Shown here: positions 15,744 through 24,808 of the stretch, piece after piece
How positions within the stretch are numbered: the stretch's first letter is position 1
Layout: every line of letters begins with the position of its first letter
From: Xenorhabdus cabanillasii
GTDB taxonomy: Bacteria > Pseudomonadota > Gammaproteobacteria > Enterobacterales > Enterobacteriaceae
NCBI RefSeq assembly: GCF_003386665.1
Contig: NZ_QTUB01000001.1
Coordinates: 1,054,001-1,118,000, forward strand
Direction: 5' to 3'
DNA: 64,000 bases
Position numbers and translations under genes: made by a program
Notes under the pieces: generated by a model
What the model was told of the DNA's origin: nothing
Seen by the model: the letters and a program-made list of their open reading frames with translations, nothing else
The model's database searches: none

Positions 15744-18233
15744 TTAAGTGTGTGGGCCAAGGAATCGATCGCCATTCAAATGTATCATGTGAGTCGGAGC
15801 ATCAGCGACCCAAACCTCCGTTTCCCACGATAGATCCATAAGATACTTTGCCATCGTTTTACGGTCAGGGAATGCGGTGACATATACCAATCCGGGTTTA
15901 GAATTTGCAAATAATTTTGCTAATTCGCCGTGGCGTTTTCCATCAACTGGACCATGAGATGTGACAGACTCGATTAACAGTAACCAATTACGCTCTTTCC
16001 AATAAAGAACAACATCAGGCAATTTTCCTTTACGGTCAACAATGACGCCCAACTCAGCAAGTCGCTCCTTACGGAAATGAGCTTCTTTCGCACCGGTATC
16101 TCCGATATATATAACTTCGGCTTCTGGGGCGAAGCGAGGTCCAAACTCAACAATGATATCCTTGATCAGCTGGCTATGGGCTCCAGGGCTTAAGATTAAA
16201 TCCGTACCATCGTTCAGCTTTAGAGGGATCATTTCCATTTTTCTCGCCATAGCATATTGTTCAACCAAGGTGGAAATATTGTCCATATGCTCCTTAATTG
16301 ATATATCCCATTCAGGAGTACCGTAAGTTAACAGTACAGCGTGTAATTCAGATGCTAATTGATAACAGGATTTAGGTGAGTTAACAGCCCGATCAGGTTC
16401 ATCAGGATTGTATAAAGCGATTCCGCCATCACAGAATTGGTGAAGTGTTTGTCGGCGGAAAGTTTCACGTGTGTTCGGCGCATATTCTTTGCCGTATACA
16501 TCTCTGCACCAATCCATGATCGGAGTAACACCTAACATAGGCCTTCGTATTTTTTCCCAACTCCCATCAGGATGAAGGTCAAGTAGCGCGAGTAAGGTCA
16601 GAGCTGAACGTTCATTTATTTGAGCACGAGGCATTCCCAGTAAGCGCAATATTTCAAGAGATTGCTCGATTTTTTCTTGCGCTTTAAGTGGATCAGTAGT
16701 TTTTCCTTCTGTCATCAAGTCTAACTCCCTATTAATGATTTCATCAATGTGGTTACTATTAAGAATTTCATCGCCCACCTCACGGCCCATTTTCCGTAAA
16801 ACTTTCAGTGAAGGATAGTGAATTGATCTCAAATCTGTGGCATTTACTTGGGTATGCCCCCCAAATTGGCGGTAGTATTTGTCCAGTAAAGTGCAATTCA
16901 AATAGGCATAAAGCCCACGTGCAAGATCTGCATCCATACCAGTTTTTTTAATATGGAAAACGTTGGTTTTATTTTCAAAACCGATCAAATCACCCGGAAG
17001 GGATGAATCATACAATGTAGCCATGATTCGCTTTTTTTCATCCTTGCTACTAAACCTTTTTATAATCAAGAAGTAACCTTCATTCTTCCAAAGCCATGGC
17101 CGCGATGAATCGGAGACCCTTATAGCATTTGGTTTTTTCCCGTCGAGAGGCCAATGAACTTTCCCATTTAAATGCTGGGGGAAAATAAGCGGCACTGATT
17201 CAGAGTCCAAATTTTCGCGGAGGTCGTCTCGAAGTCGGAAGTTGACTACCGGCCCTGTGCTAACCTGAATTTTTAGATCATCTAAAGTTGATGTGAAAGG
17301 TGACAATCTTTCAATAATATGTTGTTCTCTTGGGCTTGCTGCGATATGAATGAATTTTTGTTTATCCGCAGGATTTACTATCTTGTCGATGGAAACCTTA
17401 CGTTGAGTCATATCCGTTGCTGTTATTTGCCCAGTCTCTTCATCAAGATGAAAATCGGATGTTGGGCTTGAAGTGATTGTTACTTCACCCTGTGAAACAC
17501 CTTTGATACAGTGAATGATAATATTTTCTTGAAGAACTTTATCTTCTGCAAAAGCAGTATTACGAGAGTCAAAAATATGGATGTGCTTGATGGACGTTTC
17601 TGAAAGTAGTTGTTCACGGAAAGGTTGATAATACGGGCCATTACAGAAAGACCGTGGAATGATTGCCACCAACTCGCCCCTCTGCCTCAACTGTTTTAAA
17701 GCTAAGGCAACGAATCCTGAGTATAAATTAACCGTTTCTATGCCTGCATTGCTCAGCGAAATTCGATGAGCGCTGGAAGATAGAATTTTTTTGTATGGCG
17801 GGTTCATAATTACATGACTATACGTTTCAATCTCTTCACTATTGGAAAGGTTTTTCACGAATAGACTTGTATCAATAATGTAGTCTGTTTTGTTAACCTT
17901 ATATGAAAAATTTTTCCCAAACTCCTTACTACAGGCTTCCAGTGTTTTATCTAGGAACGGTAACATCACATCTTCGATGTCGTAGACATCAAGCTCTACT
18001 CTTTCGACTCCCAGGCTCAACGCTCGATCGATAAATGCAGCAGAAAGCGACCCCACGCCACAGCCGGGGTCAAGTAGCTTTACGTTACTCTTGATGTTGT
18101 CGAATAGACTTGCCAAGAACAAACAAATTGGTGCAGGGGTCATAAATTGACCGAGCGCTGATTTGGTCTTAGGATTGAGCAGCTTATTCGCTTCTTTTCT
18201 GTTTTGTTCAGCCAATTTCAACAGGCGCATCAT
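15744..18233 (-). CDS. Fused adenine methyltransferase and BsuBI/PstI-type restriction endonuclease
   Basis: An 829-residue single-chain restriction-modification enzyme. Residues ~20-500 form an Eco57I-like N-6 adenine methyltransferase: TPAPICLFLAS, motif I LDPGCGVGSL (~54-63) and the catalytic NPPY (144-147). Residues ~515-650 resemble the BsuBI/PstI endonuclease N-terminal helical domain. Residues ~690-829 resemble the nuclease domain (IYIGDTGAKEAHF, LPDVVLYWKERNW, LIESVTSHGP). In BsuBI and PstI the two activities are separate proteins cutting CTGCAG, so a fusion is unusual. The specificity here cannot be inferred. It is AT-rich cargo, opposite to the backbone, between ssb and pilL. Confidence 0.85.
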   Translation of the reverse strand: MMRLLKLAEQNRKEANKLLNPKTKSALGQFMTPAPICLFLASLFDNIKSNVKLLDPGCGVGSLSAAFIDRALSLGVERVELDVYDIEDVMLPFLDKTLEACSKEFGKNFSYKVNKTDYIIDTSLFVKNLSNSEEIETYSHVIMNPPYKKILSSSAHRISLSNAGIETVNLYSGFVALALKQLRQRGELVAIIPRSFCNGPYYQPFREQLLSETSIKHIHIFDSRNTAFAEDKVLQENIIIHCIKGVSQGEVTITSSPTSDFHLDEETGQITATDMTQRKVSIDKIVNPADKQKFIHIAASPREQHIIERLSPFTSTLDDLKIQVSTGPVVNFRLRDDLRENLDSESVPLIFPQHLNGKVHWPLDGKKPNAIRVSDSSRPWLWKNEGYFLIIKRFSSKDEKKRIMATLYDSSLPGDLIGFENKTNVFHIKKTGMDADLARGLYAYLNCTLLDKYYRQFGGHTQVNATDLRSIHYPSLKVLRKMGREVGDEILNSNHIDEIINRELDLMTEGKTTDPLKAQEKIEQSLEILRLLGMPRAQINERSALTLLALLDLHPDGSWEKIRRPMLGVTPIMDWCRDVYGKEYAPNTRETFRRQTLHQFCDGGIALYNPDEPDRAVNSPKSCYQLASELHAVLLTYGTPEWDISIKEHMDNISTLVEQYAMARKMEMIPLKLNDGTDLILSPGAHSQLIKDIIVEFGPRFAPEAEVIYIGDTGAKEAHFRKERLAELGVIVDRKGKLPDVVLYWKERNWLLLIESVTSHGPVDGKRHGELAKLFANSKPGLVYVTAFPDRKTMAKYLMDLSWETEVWVADAPTHMIHLNGDRFLGPHT

Positions 18234-18538
18234 ATTCCTACCTAGTTACAAAAGTTCAAAACTACAAATTGTTCTTTCCCAGAGATGATCCCGAGAGTCA
18301 ACACGCTTCACTGGATGGCAATGTTACTACAAATAGATAATAGAAGAAGATTGATCTGACCCAAGATTAGACACAACGCTTAATTAGTAATGTCCTCTTT
18401 TGGTTGTGAGTTCAATTGGCTCATGCAACTTAAGTGTTTTATTTAAACAGCACCAGTCATTCAAATAATTCAATTTACTTGTAAAACTTACACGTTCAAT
18501 TATTGAATTAGATAACGTAATTCGTTAAAGTAGAAATG
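18234..18538. promoter_or_regulatory. Divergent intergenic region with palindromes
   Basis: This AT-rich stretch separates the restriction gene (minus) from the regulator leader (plus). TTCAAT-T-ATTGAA (18495-18507) and TAACG-CGTTA arms (18513-18527) are operator-like palindromes close to where the leader transcript should start. No open frame with a ribosome site was seen. Confidence 0.4.
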
Positions 18539-18714
18539 CTATCGGCAAAATCCGATAGTCAGGGATTAGCAACCCTGAGAAACACTCCACTGGTAGGATA
18601 TTTCTACCAGTGTGTCTGCTATCACCCTTTCAATGGTGGTTCAGGCAGGGGAGACTCACGTCTCGCCGGTCGAGTGTTTCCGGTATTGCTAACCCTGTCT
18701 GAACTACCACCAAT
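18539..18714 (+). ncRNA. C4-antisense-like structured leader of the Nlp-type regulator
   Basis: Three successive perfect hairpins occur: CTATCGG/CCGATAG (18539-18558), TCAGGG/CCCTGA (18559-18578) and CACTGGTAG/CTACCAGTG (18588-18612). In addition, CAGGGATTAGCAA (18560-18572) is complementary, with one bulge, to TTGCTAACCCTG (18686-18697). AATGGTGGTTCAG (18632-18644) is complementary to CTGAACTACCACCAAT (18699-18714). A processed 5' RNA pairing at two sites with the downstream leader is the layout of the C4 RNA of phages P1/P7 and the CI RNA of P4. The target ends 24 bp before the regulator start. Confidence 0.65.
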
Positions 18715-18737
18715 AATCTACAGAAAGGGAAGCAGGT

Positions 18738-19019
18738 ATGACTATGACTCACACTCAGAAAGACTGGCACCCAGCCGAAATTATTTGTGCATTACGCAAA
18801 CGTGGTACAACCCTCGCCGCCGTCTCCCGCGAAGCCGGATTAAGCTCCTCAACCCTTGCCAATACCCTGTCACGCGCCTGGCCAAAAGGGGAATGGATCA
18901 TTGCAAATACCCTTGAGATCCATCCTTCCGAAATTTGGCCAAGTCGTTATTTTGATCAGGAAGGGAAATTGATTGAACGTACAACACGCAAGACGGTGTC
19001 AGTAAAAATCGCAGAATAA
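18738..19019 (+). CDS. Nlp/Ner-type DNA-binding transcriptional regulator
   Basis: A 93-residue helix-turn-helix protein of the Ner/Nlp (SfsB-like) family. DWHPAEIICALRKRGTTLAA, SREAGLSSSTLANTL (recognition helix region) and LEIHPSEIWPSRY together are diagnostic of this Mu Ner-like fold. AAGGGAAGCAGGT precedes ATG 18738. It follows the antisense-type leader, which probably controls its translation. It could regulate ICE transfer genes downstream or the divergent restriction gene, as in phage-type lysis/lysogeny switches. Confidence 0.85.
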   Translation: MTMTHTQKDWHPAEIICALRKRGTTLAAVSREAGLSSSTLANTLSRAWPKGEWIIANTLEIHPSEIWPSRYFDQEGKLIERTTRKTVSVKIAE

Positions 19020-19127
19020 TAAGTGATAAGATTTTTATTTCCTAAAAGGCAGTTTCAGTTGTTGATTGAATAAATCCTGTTATTTCCTGCACATTGAGGC
19101 TTTTATTGCCGGGCAGGAATAACAGGA

Positions 19128-19658
19128 ATGAGAATAACCCTATTAATGGGCATATTGGCCACTCTCCTGACGGGATGTCATTCCCCGTCCAAACAACCCC
19201 AACCCATCTCCGAACAGGTGGTTTCTGCAACGCAGGTCACGCGCACTATTCAGCCTGTTCCTTCTGATATTTATCAATCCACGCCGGAAGTTATTCGTCA
19301 TGACCGATATCTGTTGATCAGTATCGACCCGACAGCCGCACAGCGTGACCCGCTTTCCCAGTTGATTGAGGTGCGTCTCCCTGCTTCCCAGAAGCCTACG
19401 GTGGGCGATGCCCTGCGTGATGTCTTGCGCCAGTCGGGCTATACCTTGTGTGCACCTGAAAAAACCAATGACATTTTATATCGTCAGCCGTTGCCGTCCG
19501 TGCACCATCAGTTCGGCCCTGTCCGGCTGCATACGGCTTTGCAGCTTATGGCAGGCCCGGCCTGGCAACTGGACGTGGATGCGGTACAACGTCAGGTTTG
19601 TCACCATCTGCGACCGGGTTATCAGCTCCCACAGCCCCCACAAGGAAAGCAGCCATGA
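19128..19658 (+). CDS. PilL N-terminal domain-like conjugation lipoprotein (TIGR03748)
   Basis: 176 residues beginning with a lipoprotein signal, MRITLLMGILATLLTGC, with Cys17 as the probable lipid site. The body holds VGDALRDVLRQSGY and VRLHTALQLMAGPAWQLDVD, a secretin/PilL-like small domain as in TIGR03748. Full PilL proteins of SPI-7 are longer, and no other type IV pilus genes follow. So this is the short ICE form that opens the conjugation block. It is predicted to sit in the outer membrane facing the periplasm. The stop overlaps the next start by 4 bp. Confidence 0.8.
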   Translation: MRITLLMGILATLLTGCHSPSKQPQPISEQVVSATQVTRTIQPVPSDIYQSTPEVIRHDRYLLISIDPTAAQRDPLSQLIEVRLPASQKPTVGDALRDVLRQSGYTLCAPEKTNDILYRQPLPSVHHQFGPVRLHTALQLMAGPAWQLDVDAVQRQVCHHLRPGYQLPQPPQGKQP

Positions 19659-20353
19659 AATGGTCTCAAAGGGGGCTGATGGTGTGGGTCGTACTCGGCA
19701 ACCCGGCATGGGCAGATGCACCGACACCTTTAACGTCACAGCAGACGCAAACGGTGGAAAGCCAACCGCAAACGTTGAAAACACCAGCCGGGCAATGGGG
19801 ACTGAAGGCAGATGAATACCAGCGTTATCAGCATCTGATGATGGGGCCAAGAGGAATTCAATCGCCGGGACTTGATCCGCTGACAACCTTGGGCATTGAG
19901 GCTGAAAATGAGGCCGAACGCCGTCGTTATGCTGAACAGTGGGTCAAAACAGAATTCGCTCGCACTGAAAAAGAACTGCGCTTTCAGCGAGAAGTGAATG
20001 CGGCCTGGCAGCGGCTGTTTCCTGATGTTCTGCCCGTTAACATGGAAAAATCACGGGAGATAAACGGCCGTCTGGCCCTGTTTGTCAAAGCGAAAGATTG
20101 CCTGTCGTGTGAAACCTGCTTGGCTGAAGTGTTGGCTGCGAAGCAATCTGTTGATATCTATCTGGTCGACAGTCAGGGGAATGATAGCTTGTTGCGGCAA
20201 TGGGCCAAAAAACATCAGATCCCCGTTGAGTGGGTACGCAGCCGACAAATCACCCTGAATCATGATGCGGGGTACTGGTTCCGGTTTGGCAAGGGTCGGA
20301 TGCCGGTCTTGTTGCGGCAGGGAGAGCAGGGATGGCAGATCACCTCATTATGA
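19655..20353 (+). CDS. TIGR03759-family ICE protein
   Basis: 232 residues with a cleavable signal (MKWSQRGLMVWVVLGNPAWA). A helical region (LKADEYQRYQHLMMGPRG, ~50-67) is followed by a C-terminal thioredoxin-like part with the paired cysteines CLSCETC (~149-155). It matches TIGR03759 (PFL_4693 type). The export signal and Cys pair suggest a periplasmic disulfide-related role in transfer-apparatus assembly, which is inference. ATGA coupling joins it to both neighbours. Confidence 0.82.
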   Translation: MKWSQRGLMVWVVLGNPAWADAPTPLTSQQTQTVESQPQTLKTPAGQWGLKADEYQRYQHLMMGPRGIQSPGLDPLTTLGIEAENEAERRRYAEQWVKTEFARTEKELRFQREVNAAWQRLFPDVLPVNMEKSREINGRLALFVKAKDCLSCETCLAEVLAAKQSVDIYLVDSQGNDSLLRQWAKKHQIPVEWVRSRQITLNHDAGYWFRFGKGRMPVLLRQGEQGWQITSL

Positions 20354-20871
20354 AACCGCTGAACTTATTCCCCGTTGTGGGTTTATTATGGATGACAGCT
20401 TGCCATGCCGAACTGAATGTCATTGCCGATTTAGGCGGCAAAGATGCCTCGCCCTTTTATGACAGCATTAATGCCGAACAACATGATGCGTCTCTACCAT
20501 CGGCACCGTCTTTTTCTCCCGAAGTAATAGGTGAATCTGTCATGTTGCCTGTCAGCACACCGGAACTGTCACCGGGGAAAGTCGCCAGCAGATCACTGCA
20601 ATTGCCGGGGATTGGCGCTCTGTTTCTGATTGGGGATGATCCGGACTCACGCCAGTGGTTAAGCCAATATGCGGCCACATTGATGAAACTGAATGCCGTG
20701 GGTCTGGTCGTCAATGTCAGGGAAATGGCGGGTTTACAGGCATTGCGCGCATTAGCCCCGGGGTTACTGCTGTCACCGGCTTCCGGCACCGAACTGGCCC
20801 GTCGGTTGCAGTTGCAACATTATCCGGTGTTAATTACCGACACCCAGCTTGCTCAGCAGTTATCACCATGA
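20350..20871 (+). CDS. TIGR03765-family ICE protein (PFL_4695 type)
   Basis: 173 residues with an N-terminal signal sequence (LNLFPVVGLLWMTACHA). The mature part (SQWLSQYAATLMKLNAVGL-like block and LLLSPASGTELARRLQLQHY) is characteristic of TIGR03765. ATG 20350 overlaps the previous stop and the gene's own stop overlaps traD. In many relatives a lytic transglycosylase gene lies between TIGR03759 and this gene. It is absent here. Confidence 0.8.
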   Translation: MKPLNLFPVVGLLWMTACHAELNVIADLGGKDASPFYDSINAEQHDASLPSAPSFSPEVIGESVMLPVSTPELSPGKVASRSLQLPGIGALFLIGDDPDSRQWLSQYAATLMKLNAVGLVVNVREMAGLQALRALAPGLLLSPASGTELARRLQLQHYPVLITDTQLAQQLSP

Positions 20872-20972
20872 ACCGCCGTTATGTGGTTGAAGCCTTGCTG
20901 CGTCCGGCCGTTGAACTGAATACGGCGCTGGTCGCCGCCGTTGCGGCATTTGTCTGTATCCGGGCTCCCTAG
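20868..20972 (+). pseudogene. traD: Detached N-terminus of traD, ended by an in-frame TAG
   Basis: ATG 20868 overlaps the preceding stop in the usual coupled way and encodes MNRRYVVEALLRPAVELN followed by the first membrane helix. Codon 35 (20970-20972) is TAG. The same frame continues past it as AIALTPSVSYVMAGSF and into TraD. A TGG to TAG change is the simplest explanation. Confidence 0.82.
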
Positions 20973-21005
20973 GCCATTGCACTGACACCTTCAGTCAGTT
21001 ACGTG

Positions 21006-22931
21006 ATGGCGGGCAGTTTTGCCGCACTGGCGATAGTGCGCACCTGGCAGGGCATTCAGGTCATCCGCTATCGCAGAAACCTACGCCGCCTGCCGCGTTA
21101 CCTGATGAGTACAAAGCACATTCCTGTCAGTCACCGGCGATTGTTTTTGGGGCGGGGATTTCGCTGGCAGCAGAAGCATACCCAGCGTTTGCAGGATACA
21201 CGACGACCGGAAGTGGAACGATTCGTGCAGCCGCCCCGGGTTTATCAGTTTGCCCGCGAACTGGAACGCCGAACTGAATACCGCTGGCCGACATTATCTG
21301 CGCTGTTGCGCAAGGATTCGTTGTTTAATCCGGTGCGCCCGCTGCCCCCGGTGGGCGGCAATCCGGCACTCCACGGCATTGAGCCACAGGAAGCGGACGT
21401 GTTTATGGACTTGCGCGAACGGGTTGGGCACACCTTGGTGATGGGGACAACCCGGGTAGGAAAAACCCGGTTGGCTGAACTACTGATAACGCAGGATATC
21501 CGACGCGGCGAGGTGGTGATTGTGTTTGATCCCAAAGGCGACGCTGATTTGTTAAGGCGCATCTGGGCAGAGGCGCACCGGGCAGGGCGTGGTCATGAAC
21601 TGTCCCTCTTTCATTTGGGCTGGCCGGAAATCTCTGCCCGTTATAATGCCGTCGGGCGGTTCGGCCGGGTATCCGAGGTGGCCTCCCGTCTGGCGGGGCA
21701 GCTCAGCGGCGAAGGCAACAGTGCTGCGTTTCGTGAATTTGCCTGGCGGTTTGTCAATATTGTCGCCCGTGCACTGGTGGCACTGGGGTACCGGCCGGAT
21801 TACCAGCTGATTACCCGCTACGTCAATAATATCAGTGAATTGTATCAGCGTTATGCCACTAGAGTGATGGAAGAGAGGCAACCGGAACTGCTGGCGCAAA
21901 TCAATCACTCTCTCAGCAAACTGAAAGAAAAAGACATTCCGCGCAATATGCAGGGGCAGCCCGATGCCCTCCGGCTCTGGGCCATGGAAATGACGTTGAG
22001 TTCTGAGGCGGGCAAACAGCTCTATGACCCCATTCTGGACGGGCTGCGTTCTGCCGTGCGATATGACCGTACTTATTTTGACAAAATTGTCGCATCCTTA
22101 TTGCCGTTGCTGGAAAAACTGACTACCGGCAAAATCGCAGAATTATTATCACCGGATTACCTCAATATGACTGACTTGCGACCCATTTTCGACTGGGAGC
22201 AGGTGATCCGCAAAAACGGGATTGTTTATATCGGGCTGGATGCGCTGTCTGACAGCGATGTGGCCTCCGCCGTGGGCAACAGCATGTTTGCCGATCTGGT
22301 CAGTGTCGCGGGGCAGATTTACAAATATGGTATGAACGCGGGGTTACCGGTTCGCCATGACGGCAAGCTGGCGATTAACCTGCATTGCGACGAATTCAAT
22401 GAATTGATGGGCGATGAATTTATTCCGCTCATTAACAAAGGCGGCGGTGCGGGCATGCAGGTCACGGCGTACACCCAAACCTCTTCTGATATCGAAGCCC
22501 GTACCGGCAGCCCGGCCAAAACCGCACAAGTGGTGGGGAACTTCAATACCCTGATTATGTTGCGGGTACGGGATAACCGGACGGCGGAGCTACTCACCAG
22601 TCAGCTGCCGGAAGTGGAAATCTACAGCAAGACACTGGTATCGGGGCATTCTGATATTGCCGATGTTGAACAGGGGCAGGATTTTACCTCGTCCACTCAG
22701 GACAGGGTCGGCACCGTCAAAACCCCGCTGGTGACGCCGGCGGAGATGATTAACCTGCCGAAAGGGCAGGCATTTGCACTGCTGGAAGGCGGGCAGTTGT
22801 GGAAAATCCGCATGCCGTTGCCCACAGGCGATGACGATGATGCCCTGATGCCGGCCAGTTTGCAGCACATTGCCGAACAGATGCGCCGGCACTACCGCAC
22901 CAGTGAAAACTGGTGGGAAGAGAAGGGGTAG
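21006..22931 (+). CDS. traD: TraD-type coupling protein (T4CP), N-terminus lost to an amber codon
   Basis: The conjugative coupling ATPase links the relaxosome to the secretion channel in the inner membrane. From the internal ATG 21006 it has 641 residues: one membrane helix (MAGSFAALAIV), Walker A GTTRVGKT (~140), FDPKGDADLL, Walker B NLHCDEFNEL (~458) and a C-terminal VTAYTQTSSDIEAR block. The normal start is ATG 20868, but an in-frame TAG at 20970 cuts off the first 34 residues and first membrane helix. Restart at 21003/21006 would leave a protein with a single helix, perhaps poorly anchored. Amber suppression or a sequence error are alternatives. Confidence 0.92.
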   Translation: MAGSFAALAIVRTWQGIQVIRYRRNLRRLPRYLMSTKHIPVSHRRLFLGRGFRWQQKHTQRLQDTRRPEVERFVQPPRVYQFARELERRTEYRWPTLSALLRKDSLFNPVRPLPPVGGNPALHGIEPQEADVFMDLRERVGHTLVMGTTRVGKTRLAELLITQDIRRGEVVIVFDPKGDADLLRRIWAEAHRAGRGHELSLFHLGWPEISARYNAVGRFGRVSEVASRLAGQLSGEGNSAAFREFAWRFVNIVARALVALGYRPDYQLITRYVNNISELYQRYATRVMEERQPELLAQINHSLSKLKEKDIPRNMQGQPDALRLWAMEMTLSSEAGKQLYDPILDGLRSAVRYDRTYFDKIVASLLPLLEKLTTGKIAELLSPDYLNMTDLRPIFDWEQVIRKNGIVYIGLDALSDSDVASAVGNSMFADLVSVAGQIYKYGMNAGLPVRHDGKLAINLHCDEFNELMGDEFIPLINKGGGAGMQVTAYTQTSSDIEARTGSPAKTAQVVGNFNTLIMLRVRDNRTAELLTSQLPEVEIYSKTLVSGHSDIADVEQGQDFTSSTQDRVGTVKTPLVTPAEMINLPKGQAFALLEGGQLWKIRMPLPTGDDDDALMPASLQHIAEQMRRHYRTSENWWEEKG

Positions 22932-22940
22932 TTTCCGGTT

Positions 22941-23699
22941 ATGGCACAGTCAGAAAAACAATCCCGCCAACCTTCCCAACTGCCCCGCAAGTATGGCCTG
23001 CTTTATCGTCTGTTATGGGAATGGCCGTGGCAACTCATTGGGTTTATTGTGATGTCCTGGCTATTCAGCCTGTTACTGGAATATCTCGGTATGGCTTTTT
23101 TCTGGCTGGAAGAGGGTGCGACTCACAGTCAGAATATGATGAAAATTGAACTTAAATTTTTATCCACGGAATTTACCCGAAGCCTGTTGTTGGCTGAGCC
23201 TTCACAAACCGTTTCGGCAGGGTTGGCGCAAACCTATAACTGGTTGTTTGTAGACAGTGGTTTTATGAGCTGGGTTCAGGGACAGTCGCAATACCAGTTC
23301 AATAGTCGTAATGATTTTATGCGTGAATTCAATACGGTATTACAGGGTATATCGGGGCATTTGCGGGAGTATTGGCTGGCCACGGTGTTTATCACGATGG
23401 TGACGTTGACCCGGCTGGTAATTTTGTTGTTATCCGTCCCCTTGTTTGTGATGGTGGTGATAGTTGCACTGGTTGATGGGCTGGGGCGGCGGGACTTACG
23501 ACGTTACGGAGCCGGGTATGAATCGAGTTTTGTTTATCACCATGCCAAACGAGGGATTAAACCGGCCTGCACCATTCCTTGTGTGCTGTATTTATCGTGG
23601 CCGGGTGTGGTGTATCCTACGGTGATATTGTTGCCAGCAGCGCTACTTTTAGGTATGGCAGTGGTGATCACCACATCGATGTTTAAGAAATACCTTTAA
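22941..23699 (+). CDS. TIGR03747-family ICE integral membrane protein
   Basis: 252 residues with about four membrane segments: LIGFIVMSWLFSLLLEYLGM near 38-57, then LVILLLSVPLFVMVVIVALV near 173-192, and two near the C-terminus. The YESSFVYHHAKRG segment is typical of TIGR03747. It follows traD as in PFGI-1 and is thought to be an accessory of the coupling protein. The cargo insertion begins right after its stop. Confidence 0.85.
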   Translation: MAQSEKQSRQPSQLPRKYGLLYRLLWEWPWQLIGFIVMSWLFSLLLEYLGMAFFWLEEGATHSQNMMKIELKFLSTEFTRSLLLAEPSQTVSAGLAQTYNWLFVDSGFMSWVQGQSQYQFNSRNDFMREFNTVLQGISGHLREYWLATVFITMVTLTRLVILLLSVPLFVMVVIVALVDGLGRRDLRRYGAGYESSFVYHHAKRGIKPACTIPCVLYLSWPGVVYPTVILLPAALLLGMAVVITTSMFKKYL

Positions 23700-23708
23700 G
23701 TGCGCTGG

Positions 23709-23749
23709 GCAATGGAGTGCAAAACGTTTTTTGTTTTGTACTCCATTGC
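23709..23749. terminator. Long hairpin after TIGR03747 gene
   Basis: GCAATGGAGT (23709-23718) pairs with ACTCCATTGC (23740-23749), and an inner CAAAAC/GTTTTG adds six pairs (23720-23725 with 23733-23738). The structure lies 10 bp after the stop and at the left edge of a cargo insertion. No T-run follows, but the loop is T-rich. Confidence 0.5.
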
Positions 23750-23879
23750 TAGCAGACAAGCCGCACAGCGGCGCGTCAGTTTGCAACAGATATTAGTTTT
23801 TGTGATAAAGAAGATATCAACAAAAATGAAAAAATATTTAAATCTTATGGATGGCTTTTATTAGGAAAGATTTTTGGAA

Positions 23880-24740
23880 ATGGATATGAAAAAACCGAAG
23901 AATATATATGTCGTGACATACTCTGAGACCGGGACTGATGGATGGGCATATGGAAGACCTTCTGGTATTCAACCCTGGCAATGGCCAAGAAGCCGGGTTA
24001 ACGGTGTACCAATGGCACATATTTTTACCGTGAAAATTCCTGCTGAATATAATGTGAGAAGTTCTGATGTAGAATATTTATCTGTTTTTCAGGGCGATGA
24101 TTTTGAAGATGACGATAAAGAAGGTGTAAATGAGTTTTTAGAGGAAGGAGGAGAAGCTTTAGGCGATGACGCTTTTTGGCAGGAATTGATCCTATACCGT
24201 AACAATAGGCATCTGCGTGAAGTGTATCAGGTTGACGATATAGGTGGAAGTTGGTGTTTTATTTATCTGACCGAAGAGGAATGTTCGGGAAAACAGTGCG
24301 AATTACCCAGTAAAGATTGCATGCCTGTTGATTATGAATCAATGCATGAAACCCATTGTTTCTCCTCTGATCAGCCAGCAAAATATTTCAGTTTAGTACC
24401 ACAGTCTGATGATCCTAATGTAGGAATAAAGCCAGAAGAATATCCGGATTGGTTAGATGCTATTGAAGATACAGAAGCTATTGATAGCTTGAAAGTAGAA
24501 GATATTCAGGGGTATATACCGATATTTCATGGAGTCAGTGGGAAACTGAATCTTAATTTAGATAAGTATTTTTATGATCACCATTTTGGTGGGACTGCAC
24601 ACCCAGCGCAATCTATTCCGGATGACTTGAGCGAGTTTTATTTTGAATTTGATGAAAGTCTGGGTGATCCCAATCTAGGCGGGGATGGTGTAGCTCAAAT
24701 AGATTTGTTAACGAATAAAATTCATTGGGCCTGTGCTTAA
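23880..24740 (+). CDS. Unknown acidic cargo protein
   Basis: 286 residues, very acidic (for example GDDFEDDDKEG and YFEFDESLGDP), soluble, no signal peptide. AGGAAAG stands 10 bp before ATG 23880; ATG 23886 is an alternative start. I know no family. Acidity and small beta-rich segments would suit an immunity-type or DNA-mimic protein, but there is no partner gene to support that. It is AT-rich compared with the ICE backbone and, with the next gene, interrupts the TIGR03747-RAQPRD order. Confidence 0.7.
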   Translation: MDMKKPKNIYVVTYSETGTDGWAYGRPSGIQPWQWPRSRVNGVPMAHIFTVKIPAEYNVRSSDVEYLSVFQGDDFEDDDKEGVNEFLEEGGEALGDDAFWQELILYRNNRHLREVYQVDDIGGSWCFIYLTEEECSGKQCELPSKDCMPVDYESMHETHCFSSDQPAKYFSLVPQSDDPNVGIKPEEYPDWLDAIEDTEAIDSLKVEDIQGYIPIFHGVSGKLNLNLDKYFYDHHFGGTAHPAQSIPDDLSEFYFEFDESLGDPNLGGDGVAQIDLLTNKIHWACA

Positions 24741-24808
24741 CAGTAATTATGTCAGTTACTATTTGAATATATGATTAACCCAGTGGCGGTCTTTATCATT
24801 AAAAACTA

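Noticed and set aside
18536..18916. 126-codon frame across the leader and the Nlp-like gene
   Set aside because: It overlaps the structured leader and the start of a better-supported regulator. It has no ribosome site. It may recall the small Ash/Icd frames of P4-like leaders, but the evidence is too weak.
19128..20871. Type IV pilus (pil) operon as in SPI-7
   Set aside because: Only the PilL-domain lipoprotein is present; no pilN, pilQ, pilS or pilV follows, and a lytic transglycosylase is also missing.
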